Numbered from the stretch's first letter, positions 1 to 8,553 are shown. The stretch is DNA of 15,713 nt from GYS-P2D sp964414425 (GCA_964414425.1 CAYPWL010000059.1:1-15713); one strand, 5' to 3'. The notes: generated from the letters alone by a model not told the origin. Translations and numbers: made by a program.

Positions 1-138
1 GCAAGTTTCGGATACGAGACTAATGCCGATGCAGGGTTCGGTCCAGGATCATGGAATCCAGACAGTCAGATATTGACTATCAATTGGTGGGAACCAGGCA
101 ATGGGTTTGGTGCTATCGTTGAATTATTTCCTAACTAA
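1..138 (+). CDS. C-terminal end of a probable accessory lipoprotein of a SusCD operon (5' truncated by window)
   Basis: An open frame runs in from the left edge and ends at TAA 136-138, giving 45 residues. The end reads as Asp-Ser-Gln-Ile-Leu-Thr-Ile, then Glu-Pro-Gly-Asn-Gly-Phe-Gly and a short beta-like tail. This resembles the end of the small lipoprotein at 7541-8485, which has Asp-Ser-Thr-Ile, Leu-Thr-Ile, a Glu-(x)-Gly-Gly-Gly-Cys-Gly-Tyr turn and a strand-like tail. Both genes are followed by an intrinsic terminator and then a T9SS FG-GAP gene, so I infer that this is the equivalent third gene of a second SusC-SusD operon lying to the left. The family itself is not recognised and the resemblance is over about 27 residues only. 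The start, signal peptide and most of the protein are outside the window. Confidence 0.6.
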   Translation, partial: ASFGYETNADAGFGPGSWNPDSQILTINWWEPGNGFGAIVELFPN

Positions 139-172
139 TTCACTACAGCCCATAAATTGTATAAACTTTATA

Positions 173-211
173 TCCTCAAGTGGTCTTGATCTGACTGCTT
201 GGGGATTTTTT
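173..211 (+). terminator. Intrinsic terminator abutting the start of the first FG-GAP gene
   Basis: The arm CCTCAAGTGGTC (174-185) pairs with GACTGCTTGGGG (193-204) over 12 bp with three G-U wobbles and a 7-base loop. T173-A205 adds one more pair. A run of six T follows (206-211). It lies 35 bases after the stop of the partial lipoprotein gene and only 9 bases before the ATG at 221. An AT palindrome (TATAAA-C-TTTATA, 160-172) touches its left side. Confidence 0.85.
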
Positions 212-220
212 GTGTAAGCC

Positions 221-2101
221 ATGAGAGAAGTCATTTATATAATTCTGACCTTATTGTCAGGCGAGGTATATAGTCAGTTTACAGATATAACTGATCGCAC
301 GGGTATTGCACATGTCTGTCAGTCTGGGGAACTACTTGGAGCAGGTGGTGCCTTTGTTGATATTAACGGTGACGACTACATCGACCTAATACTTGCTGGC
401 GGCACACAAGAGGATAAGGTCTATATCAATCAACAAGACAATACATTTATCGAAGAGACCTGGCGTCTCCTTTATGATCAATCCGACAGAGGTGTTACAT
501 CCGGTGTGAGTATAGGCGATATTAATAATGATGGGTGTAAGGATGTGTTTATCACGACAACCACTGATTCTTACAGCAATATTTTATTGGTGAGTAATTG
601 CGATGGAACGTTTTCAGATCTCAGCGCAGCCAGCGGTATTGATGATGCCAGTAGTAGCGTACACTCTCTATTAGTAGATGTCAATAACGATGGATTCTTA
701 GACATATATGTGATCAACTACATTAGGGAGGATGGATTTGTTAGTGACAGTACGGGTGCCGCAATGGGCTTTGATCATCGATGTGACCCCAACATACTTT
801 ATATCAACGATGGTAGAGGTAGGTTTGACGACATGACCGAAGCCTATAGTGCAGCGGGCAATGGTTGTGCACTTGCCGTTGGAGCATATAAACTTGGGCA
901 GGGTCGAGATAGCCTTGCGATTATGATTGCTAATGATTTTGGAGCATGGCTACAGCCTAACGAGACACTCTTGGTAGGGCCTGGTAATAGTTTTACAGAT
1001 GTTGCACCATCATATGGCTTGGATGCACAGATGTTTGGCATGGGGATCGCCTTTACAGATCTCAATGACGATGATCGACCAGATCTGTTTATTTCTAACC
1101 TCGGTGAGAACAAATTTTTCGTATCTCAAGAAGGTGGCCTTTACACAGATCTGATACGAGAGTATGGCCTTGGTCAGTCAGCTAATATTCGTAATCATAC
1201 ATCATGGGGTTGTGATTTCGAGGATTTTAATGGAGATGGATATGATGATCTGATGATAGCTCGAGGGCATATCCCATCAGCAGAGTTTCTCAACGCGGAT
1301 ATGCAGGACACATCTATATTATACATGTTTGATCCAACTACTCAATCTTTTGTAACGAGTGTTGAATCCAAGTTTTATGATGGAGGAAGAAATAGAGGAT
1401 TACTCACTGGAGATATAGATAATGACGGTGATTTAGATGTATGTATAGCTTCAGTTTCGATCAATGCTGCTAATGAGGTTAGTCCGAGTAGCTTGTTCAG
1501 AATTTATGAAAACAATTACGAGAGAGGAAGTTTTTTGAACATAGATGTGATCAACCGGCTGAATAGAGTGGAAGACTTTGCCAAGCTAACCGTCTACACA
1601 GATCGTGGAGTATTTAAAAAGACTAAGAGTATCGATGGATCATTCTGCAGTTACTCAGATGATAGAGTGTTTATAGGCTTGGGCGATGCTCGCTCTATTG
1701 ATTCTCTTTCGATTATCTGGGATGATGCTACTGCCGACAACTATTCCAACATTGAGATCAATTCATTTATTAGAATTCGACAAGGGGTCGCTGAAATTGA
1801 GAATCAAATGGACCTCAGCGTCTCTACCGAAGAATTGACAGTTCAAAATGACCTTGTCGTCTATCCTAATATCATCCAGAGCGGATCAAGTACGATTTAT
1901 GTCACAAGTGAATCTGGTTTTGATAAGAACACTCTTGTTACCCTATATAATATGAGTGGACAAGTATTCATTCAAGAGGTTGACTTAGATCAAAGCATGA
2001 TCCAAGTGAGTGCTCAATTTTTACCTATAGGAGCATATATAATAGCAGTGAGTGACGAGTTCCGCTATCGAACCGCGAAAATCATAATACGCAGACCATA
2101 A
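221..2101 (+). CDS. Secreted FG-GAP/VCBS beta-propeller protein with ASPIC/UnbV domain and T9SS type A sorting domain
   Basis: This is a 626-residue predicted surface or secreted protein of the CRTAC1-like group. A signal peptide covers residues 1-18, with likely cleavage Ser|Gln19. Six calcium-loop motifs of the Dx[ND]xDGxxD type start near residues 47, 100, 153, 280, 325 and 398; the first and fourth have Asp in place of Gly. They mark FG-GAP/VCBS propeller blades. A divergent ASPIC/UnbV domain covers about 437-520 and includes Phe-Ile-Gly-Leu-Gly-Asp. The last ~90 residues, with Val-Val-Tyr-Pro-Asn near 536-540 and a basic end (Ile-Ile-Arg-Arg-Pro), fit a T9SS type A sorting domain. Family knowledge gives export by Sec then T9SS; ligand and activity are unknown. 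The start at 221 is supported by the signal peptide, but its leader is T-rich and follows a terminator, suggesting weak expression. It is a paralog of 8560-10479. Leu codon use is mixed: about 4 TTA among the first 22 Leu. Confidence 0.9.
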   Translation: MREVIYIILTLLSGEVYSQFTDITDRTGIAHVCQSGELLGAGGAFVDINGDDYIDLILAGGTQEDKVYINQQDNTFIEETWRLLYDQSDRGVTSGVSIGDINNDGCKDVFITTTTDSYSNILLVSNCDGTFSDLSAASGIDDASSSVHSLLVDVNNDGFLDIYVINYIREDGFVSDSTGAAMGFDHRCDPNILYINDGRGRFDDMTEAYSAAGNGCALAVGAYKLGQGRDSLAIMIANDFGAWLQPNETLLVGPGNSFTDVAPSYGLDAQMFGMGIAFTDLNDDDRPDLFISNLGENKFFVSQEGGLYTDLIREYGLGQSANIRNHTSWGCDFEDFNGDGYDDLMIARGHIPSAEFLNADMQDTSILYMFDPTTQSFVTSVESKFYDGGRNRGLLTGDIDNDGDLDVCIASVSINAANEVSPSSLFRIYENNYERGSFLNIDVINRLNRVEDFAKLTVYTDRGVFKKTKSIDGSFCSYSDDRVFIGLGDARSIDSLSIIWDDATADNYSNIEINSFIRIRQGVAEIENQMDLSVSTEELTVQNDLVVYPNIIQSGSSTIYVTSESGFDKNTLVTLYNMSGQVFIQEVDLDQSMIQVSAQFLPIGAYIIAVSDEFRYRTAKIIIRRP

Positions 2102-2507
2102 TCCCGCTGAAATAGTGGTTGCCAATTATTGAGCTGTTCGAAAAATCGTCTTTTTTACGACTAAAAGTGCCCCATATTTACCTTCCGCACCCATATTGAG
2201 CATGAATTTTAACGCTTTCCACGAGTTTGATAACATGATAATATCTTGTCATTCTTGAGGGTAATGAATAGGGCGGGGGTACATATTAATTGATAATGAT
2301 ATGTTTAATAGTCTTATAGACAATAGTATAAGTGCTATAAATAGAGAATTTACCCACTACTCAATATCATCAAACAAACTCTGCCCTGATCATAATGGAG
2401 ATAAAGATTAAGCCCTTCTAAGGTACAGACGTTAAGAAGTTCTTAAGGCTAAGGCAGCATGTAACTATTGTTTAACGTATTAAACTATGATTTTTTAAAC
2501 AAAAAGT
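2102..2507. other. Intergenic region upstream of the SusC operon
   Basis: This ~400-base stretch has no credible coding frame: stops are frequent in all frames and no recognisable peptide is seen. I find no convincing terminator for the preceding gene. The T-run at 2151-2156 is flanked only by a 3-4 bp pairing. The segment nearest the operon holds two small palindromes (2414-2446), which I list separately. The rest is AT-rich DNA with nothing I can name. A small RNA or regulator-binding leader cannot be excluded. Confidence 0.5.
2414..2446. promoter_or_regulatory. Paired palindromes, possible operator upstream of susC-like gene
   Basis: CCTT-CT-AAGG (2414-2423) and TTAAGAA-G-TTCTTAA (2432-2446) are both perfect inverted repeats. 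Their centres are about 20 bases apart, close to two helical turns. The second ends about 60 bases before the probable -7 element at 2508. The TTC-T(T)AAGG core is shared by both (2416-2423 and 2440-2448), and GCTAAGG follows at 2448-2454. This layout would fit a dimeric regulator, but no regulator gene is visible in the window, so the role is a guess. Confidence 0.3.
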
Positions 2508-2515
2508 TAATTTTG
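2508..2515 (+). promoter_or_regulatory. Probable Bacteroidota -7 promoter element of the SusC-SusD-lipoprotein operon
   Basis: TAATTTTG matches the Bacteroidota -7 consensus TAnnTTTG exactly. Transcription would start near 2522 and leave a leader of about 48 bases before the ATG at 2570. No good TTTG/TTG -33 element is present at the usual distance of ~19 bases, so the promoter may be weak or activator-dependent. No promoter-like site is seen between the three operon genes, which are spaced 20-31 bases apart. Confidence 0.5.
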
Positions 2516-2569
2516 TCCGAATAGACGAAATCAATACTCATTATTTAATTTTTCTAAACCGAAATAGAT

Positions 2570-5500
2570 ATGAAAAAATTTTCATTACTCTTTTTTGCTT
2601 TAATGATGTGTGTCGGTAGTATCGTAGCGCAGAAAACCATAACAGGTTCTGTTATCGATAATACTGGTGAGCCTCTCATTGGAGCAAGCATCTTAGCTAA
2701 AGGGACTACTTCTGGTACCATAACTGATATAGATGGTACTTACTCTTTAGATGTTCCTGATGCTTCTAACACGCTTGTAATTAGCTTTACGGGTTATGAA
2801 ACTCAGGAGTTTGACATTACCAACGCTACAGTTGTTGATGTTGTTCTTGAAGAAGGTCAACTATTAGATGAAGTAGTTGTAACTGGTCTGGGTATCAAAA
2901 AAGACAAAAAAGCCTTAGGTTATGGTGTATCTACCATTAATACTAAGCAGATTGAAAATCGACCTGAGTCGGATGTATCACGTGTACTACGTGGTAAGAC
3001 GACTGGTGTTGATATTACTTCTACATCTGGTCTTGCAGGATCAGGTACAAGTATCATCATTAGAGGGTACTCATCAATTAGTGGTAATAACCAGCCTCTT
3101 TTCGTAGTCGATGGCGTTCCATTGAATACTGCTACAAATGCAACGAATGGATTCGTTAACGGTGGTGGTGCCGCTTCAAGTAGATTCCTTGATTTGGATC
3201 CTAACAACATTGCAGAGATTAGCATCCTTAAAGGATTAAGTGCAACAGTACTCTATGGTGAGCAAGGAAGAAACGGGGTAGTATTAGTTACAACGAAAAC
3301 TGGAGATATCGATCTTGATCGTGACAAAGGTTTCGAAGTAAGTGTTTCTCAAGGAGTTAGTTCAACAAGTGTCGCTAACCTTCCTGATTATCAGAATACA
3401 TACGGTAATGGATTCTCTGGAAGTTTTGGATGGTTCTTCTCTAACTGGGGACCAGCTTTTGACAATACAGATCCTAATTTCTATGGTTCTGCATTCCAAG
3501 GTGTAAGTGCTGATGGATTCGTTCAATTAACGCACCCATACCTAACAGGACAAAACTTTGCAGAGCAGCACCCAAGTCAAACATTTGATACTTACGAGTA
3601 TCGTCCGTTTGAGAGTGCTGAAAACTTCTTTGAGAGTGGTATATCTACGAACACAAATATTAACATTTCTAAGAACTTAGGAAATGGTGGACAGTTCAAA
3701 GCATCATACTCTTACTTAGATGAAGAAGGTTTTACTCCGGATTTAGCTAATGGTGAATCAAGTAACACGTATGAGAAGCATAATCTTTCATTAGGTGCTG
3801 GAACTAAACTTGCCAATGGATTAAAAATCAATGGTGTATTTAGTTTTGTAGCTTCAAATAGATTGGCACCTCCTGCCTCTCCAGGTTTTGGTTCAGGTAC
3901 ATTCGGTGCTAACGCGGTATCAATCTTCTCTGATGTATTATATACGCCAAGAAGTATTGACATATTTGGATTGCCATTCCAGAGTGAGTTAGACGGATCA
4001 CAGACTTACTACAGACAGACAAGTCAGATCACACACCCACTTTGGTCGCTTAACAATACTCGTAACAACGAGGATATACTAAGATTTACTGGTACAGCGA
4101 ACTTAGGTTATGAGATTACAGATAATATTGAAATTAAGACAAGAGTAAGTGCTGATCAGTACTTCCAGGATAATACGAACCTTGTGAATAGAGGTGGAGC
4201 ACAATTACCTGATGGTAGCTTCACAACAGTAGCATTTACAAGTAGAGTAACTGACATCTTATCAACTATTAACTTTGATTTTGACCTTACTGAGTCGATC
4301 AATTTGAGTGGTTTCGTAGGTGGTAACGCTCGTAGAGATGCTCAGAGTTTCGATGGATCAGCTAGTACACAACAGTTTGTCTTCAACTTAGCTGGACATA
4401 ACAACTTTATCGAGAACAACTCATTCAGTAATAACTCAGTAGAGAATCAATTAGGTTTATTAGGTGCTGTTACATTTGGATACAACAGTTACTTATATGT
4501 ACAGTTACAAGCACGTAATGACTGGACTTCAACTTTAGAAGGTCCTAATCAGTCAGTATTCTACCCAAGTGCGAATGTTTCATTCATCCTATCAGATGCA
4601 ATTCCTTCATTAACTGATGGTGGTATATTAAACTACTTGAAAGTTCGTGCAGGTATAGGTACATCAGCAGGATATCCTGATCCATTCCAGACAAGAACTA
4701 TATTAGGAACTGATACACGTTCATTCCAGTCTGCAGGTGGTACAATAGCTAACACTAACTTCGTATCTAACCAGTTAGGTAACTCTGACTTGAGACACGA
4801 GACTCACAGAGAGGTAGAGTTAGGTATTGAAGCTAAGTTCTTCCAAAACAGATTTGGAATCGACTTATCATTATACGACAAAAACTCAAGCGACTTAATC
4901 ATAGCTCTTGATACGGATCCAGCAATTGGATTTACAAGTACAACGATCAACGCAGCAGAAGTTACTAACAGAGGTGTTGAGTTAGGATTAAACTTCACTC
5001 CTATTGCTAAGGCTGTACAGTGGGATTTAGGATTAAACTTCACAGCTAATGAAAACACTGTTGAGTCAATTGCTGAAGGTGTAGATCAAGTATTAATCGA
5101 CGGATTTGCAAATGCAAATGGTGGTAACTGGGCATTACCTGGTGAGCCATTCTCTGCTATCCAAGGTTCTACTTTTGAGAGAGTAGGTGGGCAGCCATTA
5201 GTTAACGGACAAGGTTTCTTCGTAGAGAGCTCTGACATCAGTGTTATCGGAGATCCTAACCCTGACTATACAGTGTCATACTTAAGTACATTGAGTTATA
5301 AAGGAGTATCATTATTCATTAACTGGAACTATGTTAAAGGAGGTGATATCTTATCAATAAGTGCTGCTCAGAACTTAGCACGTGGTAACACAGTCGATAC
5401 TGACTTTGATAGATTCTTACCATTCATCTTACCAGGTAACTTGGCTGATGGATCACCTAACAATATTCAAATATTCGCTGGTGATGCATTCTTCGAAGGG

Positions 5501-5788
5501 TTCTTTGGTCCGACAGAAGGTCAGATTTTTGATGGTACTCACCTAAGATTGAGAGAGGTAGCATTAAGCTATGAGTTCCCAAGAAGTTTCCTTGAGAATT
5601 CACCTATCGGAAGTGCGTCTATCTCACTTACTGGTGAAAACCTTTGGTTCAATGCATTGAACTTCCCAGAAGGAATCAACTTTGACCCTGAGGTACTTAG
5701 CTTAGGTGTTGGAAATGGTAGAGGTATTGACTTCGTAACAGGTCCAACTGCAGAAAGAATAGGGGTTACTTTGAGCCTCACATTCTAA
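2570..5788 (+). CDS. SusC/RagA-family TonB-linked outer membrane transporter
   Basis: This 1072-residue protein has the usual length for SusC. It imports a ligand captured with SusD, powered by TonB-ExbBD, in the outer membrane. Residues 1-20 are a signal peptide (Val-Ala|Gln21). Residues ~22-97 form a CarboxypepD_reg-like domain with the Gly-Ala-Ser-Ile and Thr-Asp-Ile-Asp-Gly signatures. A TonB-box-like Glu-Val-Val-Val-Thr-Gly lies at 101-106. The plug (~115-245) carries the SusC signature Phe-Val-Val-Asp-Gly-Val-Pro-Leu-Asn (178-186) and Tyr-Gly-x-x-Gly-x-Asn-Gly-Val-Val (229-238). The 22-strand barrel ends in Phe, as outer membrane barrels do. No N-terminal STN domain is present, so it is not expected to signal to an ECF sigma factor. 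The first gene of a tight operon; the ATG follows an A-rich leader typical of well-translated Bacteroidota genes. Leu codon use shifts to TTA in the barrel half. The ligand cannot be told from sequence. Confidence 0.97.
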   Translation: MKKFSLLFFALMMCVGSIVAQKTITGSVIDNTGEPLIGASILAKGTTSGTITDIDGTYSLDVPDASNTLVISFTGYETQEFDITNATVVDVVLEEGQLLDEVVVTGLGIKKDKKALGYGVSTINTKQIENRPESDVSRVLRGKTTGVDITSTSGLAGSGTSIIIRGYSSISGNNQPLFVVDGVPLNTATNATNGFVNGGGAASSRFLDLDPNNIAEISILKGLSATVLYGEQGRNGVVLVTTKTGDIDLDRDKGFEVSVSQGVSSTSVANLPDYQNTYGNGFSGSFGWFFSNWGPAFDNTDPNFYGSAFQGVSADGFVQLTHPYLTGQNFAEQHPSQTFDTYEYRPFESAENFFESGISTNTNINISKNLGNGGQFKASYSYLDEEGFTPDLANGESSNTYEKHNLSLGAGTKLANGLKINGVFSFVASNRLAPPASPGFGSGTFGANAVSIFSDVLYTPRSIDIFGLPFQSELDGSQTYYRQTSQITHPLWSLNNTRNNEDILRFTGTANLGYEITDNIEIKTRVSADQYFQDNTNLVNRGGAQLPDGSFTTVAFTSRVTDILSTINFDFDLTESINLSGFVGGNARRDAQSFDGSASTQQFVFNLAGHNNFIENNSFSNNSVENQLGLLGAVTFGYNSYLYVQLQARNDWTSTLEGPNQSVFYPSANVSFILSDAIPSLTDGGILNYLKVRAGIGTSAGYPDPFQTRTILGTDTRSFQSAGGTIANTNFVSNQLGNSDLRHETHREVELGIEAKFFQNRFGIDLSLYDKNSSDLIIALDTDPAIGFTSTTINAAEVTNRGVELGLNFTPIAKAVQWDLGLNFTANENTVESIAEGVDQVLIDGFANANGGNWALPGEPFSAIQGSTFERVGGQPLVNGQGFFVESSDISVIGDPNPDYTVSYLSTLSYKGVSLFINWNYVKGGDILSISAAQNLARGNTVDTDFDRFLPFILPGNLADGSPNNIQIFAGDAFFEGFFGPTEGQIFDGTHLRLREVALSYEFPRSFLENSPIGSASISLTGENLWFNALNFPEGINFDPEVLSLGVGNGRGIDFVTGPTAERIGVTLSLTF

Positions 5789-5819
5789 GACCTATTAACT
5801 AACTTGATAAGTGTTTATA

Positions 5820-7520
5820 ATGAAAAAAATTAATTCAATAATAATTATAGGATTATTGTTAGTTTTTTCTTCTTGTGGTGATATTTTCGAATTAGACCTA
5901 CAACAAGATCCTAACAACCCTACACCGGAGACGGCGGATTTGGAGTCACTATACAATAGTGTACAGCTAACATTTGAAAATTTCTTAGCTGCTCCTCAGT
6001 TCTTCACAATGCAATTATCCCGTCAGATAGCTTTTACAGCGGGTAACGTATATGATGTAGCTTATGCTCCGGCAGATTTTAATAATACTTGGAACCAAGC
6101 ATATGCGAATTTCCTTCCTGATGCGAATGCCGTAATCGCTTTGGCAGAACCTACTGGACAGTTTTACCATACAGGTACGTCGCGCATTATGCAAGGATAC
6201 GTTCTTACTACGCTTGTTGACCTTTTCGGTGATGTTCCATGGGAGTCAGCTGGGTTAGGTATAGAAAACTTAAGTCCTGAGTCTCAAGATGGTGCTACTT
6301 TATATGGCATTGCAAGAGATCTCATTACTCAAGGTATTTCAGAGCTTGAGATGAACACAGCTCCGGCACCTACTAATGATTTCATGTATGGTGGAAGTTC
6401 AACAGGATGGATTGCTGCTGGTAACTCATTGTTGATGCGTTTGGCAGTTGCTACGAGAGATCAAGCGGCTTTTAATGCAATCGTTGATGCTGGTAACTTT
6501 ATCTCAGGACCTGGTCAAGATTGGCAGTTTGAGTACAGCAATACCAGAGCAAATCCCGACTCACGTCACCCATTATACGATGACCACTATGAGGCGGATG
6601 ATGGCCCATACTTAGGTAACTGGTTGATGTATGTTATGAATGATGAGAAGCCTGTTGTAGATCCTCGTATTCGTGGATATTTCTACCGACAGTTTCCGTC
6701 AGTTCCATTAGACAATAACAATAGATTCGATTGTATATTTTCTGTAGTACCAGATCCAGCATCTACTCCAGAGCACTACTTAGCGTGTGATCCTAATATG
6801 GCTTACTGTGCAGGTAGCTTGAGTGATGGCTATTATGGTCGTGACCATGGTAATGGTAATGGTATTCCACCAGATGGAGATATTAGAACACGTTACGGGG
6901 TATATCCTATGGGTGGTAAGTTTGATAATAATTCATTTATCAACACCCAAAATTTGGGAACAGATGGAGCTTTAGGAGCTGGAGTTCACCCAATCTTACC
7001 GTCATTCTTCATTAACTTCTATCGTGCCGAGATGGCGGCGGTAGCTGGTGATATGGGTACGGCAAGAGAGCAGTTACTTGCAGGTGTTGCGGCATCTATT
7101 GACAAGGTGACTGACTTCATCGTTGATAGAGACCCTAACTCTCTTAGTGAGATAGTCGGTACCGATATCGTTACAGGCGAGCCTACTTTTGGTAGTCAAT
7201 TTTTACCTTCTGCAGATGCTGTAGGAGCATATCTTGATGTTGTGGCTCAGAGATTCGATGAAGCTGCTGACCCAATGGAGGTAATAGCTCTTGAATCTCT
7301 AATTGCTCAGTGGGGTAATGGTATTGAGAGTTATAACTTGATTAGACGTACAGGGCGTCCTAGTAATATCCAGCCTGCAATATTAACTTCTGCAGGTACG
7401 TTCATCAGATCGGCTTTATTACCTGCTGATCACGTTAACTTGAATCAGAATGCAACACAGAAGACTGTATTGGATCAAGTGTTTTGGGATAATACGACAT
7501 TAGGCCCTTGTTTTAACTAA
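5820..7520 (+). CDS. SusD-like_2 family surface lipoprotein
   Basis: This is the 566-residue ligand-binding partner of the upstream SusC, expected to sit as a lid on its outer face. I chose ATG 5820 rather than in-frame GTG 5811 because it gives a clean lipoprotein signal (Met-Lys-Lys, hydrophobic core, Phe-Ser-Ser-Cys) with lipidated Cys19. SusD-like_2 hallmarks follow: Asp-Pro-Asn-Asn-Pro-Thr at 30-35, Leu-Val-Asp-Leu-Phe-Gly-Asp-Val-Pro-Trp at 132-141, Gly-Trp-Ile-Ala-Ala-Gly-Asn-Ser-Leu-Leu-Met-Arg-Leu at 196-208, and a Gly-Arg-Asp-His-Gly segment with Val-Tyr-Pro-Met-Gly-Gly-Lys-Phe near 340-368. Helical TPR-like segments lie between. Mature Cys residues near 305, 323, 330 and 564 could form disulfides. 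The gene starts 31 bases after the SusC stop, so co-transcription is very likely. It is intact, and the substrate is unknown. Confidence 0.95.
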   Translation: MKKINSIIIIGLLLVFSSCGDIFELDLQQDPNNPTPETADLESLYNSVQLTFENFLAAPQFFTMQLSRQIAFTAGNVYDVAYAPADFNNTWNQAYANFLPDANAVIALAEPTGQFYHTGTSRIMQGYVLTTLVDLFGDVPWESAGLGIENLSPESQDGATLYGIARDLITQGISELEMNTAPAPTNDFMYGGSSTGWIAAGNSLLMRLAVATRDQAAFNAIVDAGNFISGPGQDWQFEYSNTRANPDSRHPLYDDHYEADDGPYLGNWLMYVMNDEKPVVDPRIRGYFYRQFPSVPLDNNNRFDCIFSVVPDPASTPEHYLACDPNMAYCAGSLSDGYYGRDHGNGNGIPPDGDIRTRYGVYPMGGKFDNNSFINTQNLGTDGALGAGVHPILPSFFINFYRAEMAAVAGDMGTAREQLLAGVAASIDKVTDFIVDRDPNSLSEIVGTDIVTGEPTFGSQFLPSADAVGAYLDVVAQRFDEAADPMEVIALESLIAQWGNGIESYNLIRRTGRPSNIQPAILTSAGTFIRSALLPADHVNLNQNATQKTVLDQVFWDNTTLGPCFN

Positions 7521-7540
7521 TTCATTTAAATCAAATTAAA

Positions 7541-8485
7541 ATGAAAAAATATCTTTTTTATTTAGCGGCTGTTGTGTTGATCGGAGCTTGTTCTGCTGAT
7601 CCAGAATTAGGACCTATCATTACTATTGACACAGCTGAGATTGGAGCATTTCCAAGAACTCAGAACCTAATAGCAAGTGAGTACGATTTGATGAACTTGG
7701 CTTCATCGTCATATTTGCATGAGATTGATTTTAGATCAGAGACAGGTGGAGATAACGTATCTAACTACAGAGTTTTTGTAAGCTTTGATGACAATGATCC
7801 TTCTAACGGAGATGATTCTTCAGGAGAAGTACTTGTAGGTGACTTCGGTCCATCTGATTTTGGTGCGAGCGATGCATCAGATAGTAATCAGGCATTGACG
7901 CTTGATTTCCCTTTCACAGCTATGACTACTGCGACAGGTGTTTCACCTGATAATGTGTCACCTGGTGATAGATTCCAGTTTAGATCAGAGTTAGAGTTAG
8001 AGGATGGTCGTGTATTTACTTCAGCAAATACTGAGTCAACAATTTTTGGACCAGCATTTAGAGCATTCTTTGATTGGAATGTAAATGCTACATGTCCATT
8101 ACCTGATGACCTATTCGTTGGTACTTATTCAATCTCTCATATTCAAGGTCCGGGTAACCCTTGGGCAACAGGTGTAAGAGAGGCTAATGTAGAATTAGCG
8201 CTTGTACCTGGATCTTCAACAGTTAGAAATATTAATGGTCTTGTAGTAATTGATGCCTTTGGTGGTTTCGATATGGCTGCAAGTGTTGAGTTTGTATGTG
8301 ACGTTGCAAGATGGCAAGATACAGGACCTGGTGTAGGTTGTGGAGCGCCTGCTATCATGTACTTATTTGGTGGAGATAATCCACAAGATATCACTGATGA
8401 TTCAACGATCACATTAACCATTGCTGAAGAAGGCGGTGGATGTGGATATAGCAATGTTGATATTATTCAATTGACTAGACAATAG
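7541..8485 (+). CDS. Small lipoprotein of unrecognised family, third gene of SusCD operon
   Basis: I do not recognise the family of this 314-residue protein. A lipoprotein signal ends in Leu-Ile-Gly-Ala-Cys, with Cys17 lipidated. The mature start (Ser-Ala-Asp-Pro-Glu) is acidic, which in Bacteroidota often goes with surface display. The rest is rich in Asp, Gly, Ser and Thr with alternating hydrophobic residues, as in a two-domain beta-sandwich. The N-terminal half (~25-170) looks like the SusE/SusF or Ig-like part of third-position lipoproteins. The C-terminal half (~185-314) contains Cys185, Cys253, Cys267 and Cys301. The gene begins 20 bases after the SusD stop with an A-rich leader, so it is surely part of the operon. 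By position it should be an accessory ligand-binding subunit, which is inference. The partial gene at 1-138 may encode its counterpart in another operon. Confidence 0.85.
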   Translation: MKKYLFYLAAVVLIGACSADPELGPIITIDTAEIGAFPRTQNLIASEYDLMNLASSSYLHEIDFRSETGGDNVSNYRVFVSFDDNDPSNGDDSSGEVLVGDFGPSDFGASDASDSNQALTLDFPFTAMTTATGVSPDNVSPGDRFQFRSELELEDGRVFTSANTESTIFGPAFRAFFDWNVNATCPLPDDLFVGTYSISHIQGPGNPWATGVREANVELALVPGSSTVRNINGLVVIDAFGGFDMAASVEFVCDVARWQDTGPGVGCGAPAIMYLFGGDNPQDITDDSTITLTIAEEGGGCGYSNVDIIQLTRQ

Positions 8486-8514
8486 CATTTAGCTATTTAA
8501 GTCATTAAATTTAT

Positions 8515-8553
8515 AAGCCAGTGATAGAGTGTTTCTGTCACTGGCTTTTTTTT
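8515..8553 (+). terminator. Strong intrinsic terminator between the SusCD operon and the second FG-GAP gene
   Basis: AAGCCAGTGATAGA (8515-8528) pairs with TCTGTCACTGGCTT (8534-8547) over 14 bp, with one G-U wobble and a 5-base loop. The eight-T run starts inside the last two pairs and ends at 8553. It lies 29 bases after the lipoprotein stop and ends 6 bases before the ATG at 8560. A small TAGC-ATTTA-GCTA hairpin overlaps the lipoprotein stop (8483-8495). Confidence 0.92.

Noticed and set aside
844..1113. Minus-strand open frame of 89 codons inside the first FG-GAP gene
   Set aside because: Fully antisense to a well-supported protein, with no recognisable domain; a shadow frame. The same applies to minus frames inside SusC (2920-3225, 3712-3963, 4804-5058, 5569-5781), the lipoprotein (8143-8454), the second FG-GAP gene (9214-9417) and the large VCBS gene (13853-14089).
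221..2101. Repeated Asp-x-Asn-x-Asp-Gly coding units as a DNA repeat array or CRISPR
   Set aside because: The similarity is at protein level (calcium loops of propeller blades), the DNA units are degenerate, and the intervals are 45-130 codons, not repeat-spacer units.
2141..2165. Terminator after the first FG-GAP gene near the TTTTTT run
   Set aside because: Flanking pairing is at most 3-4 bp (GTC/GAC or CGA/TCG), too weak for an intrinsic terminator.
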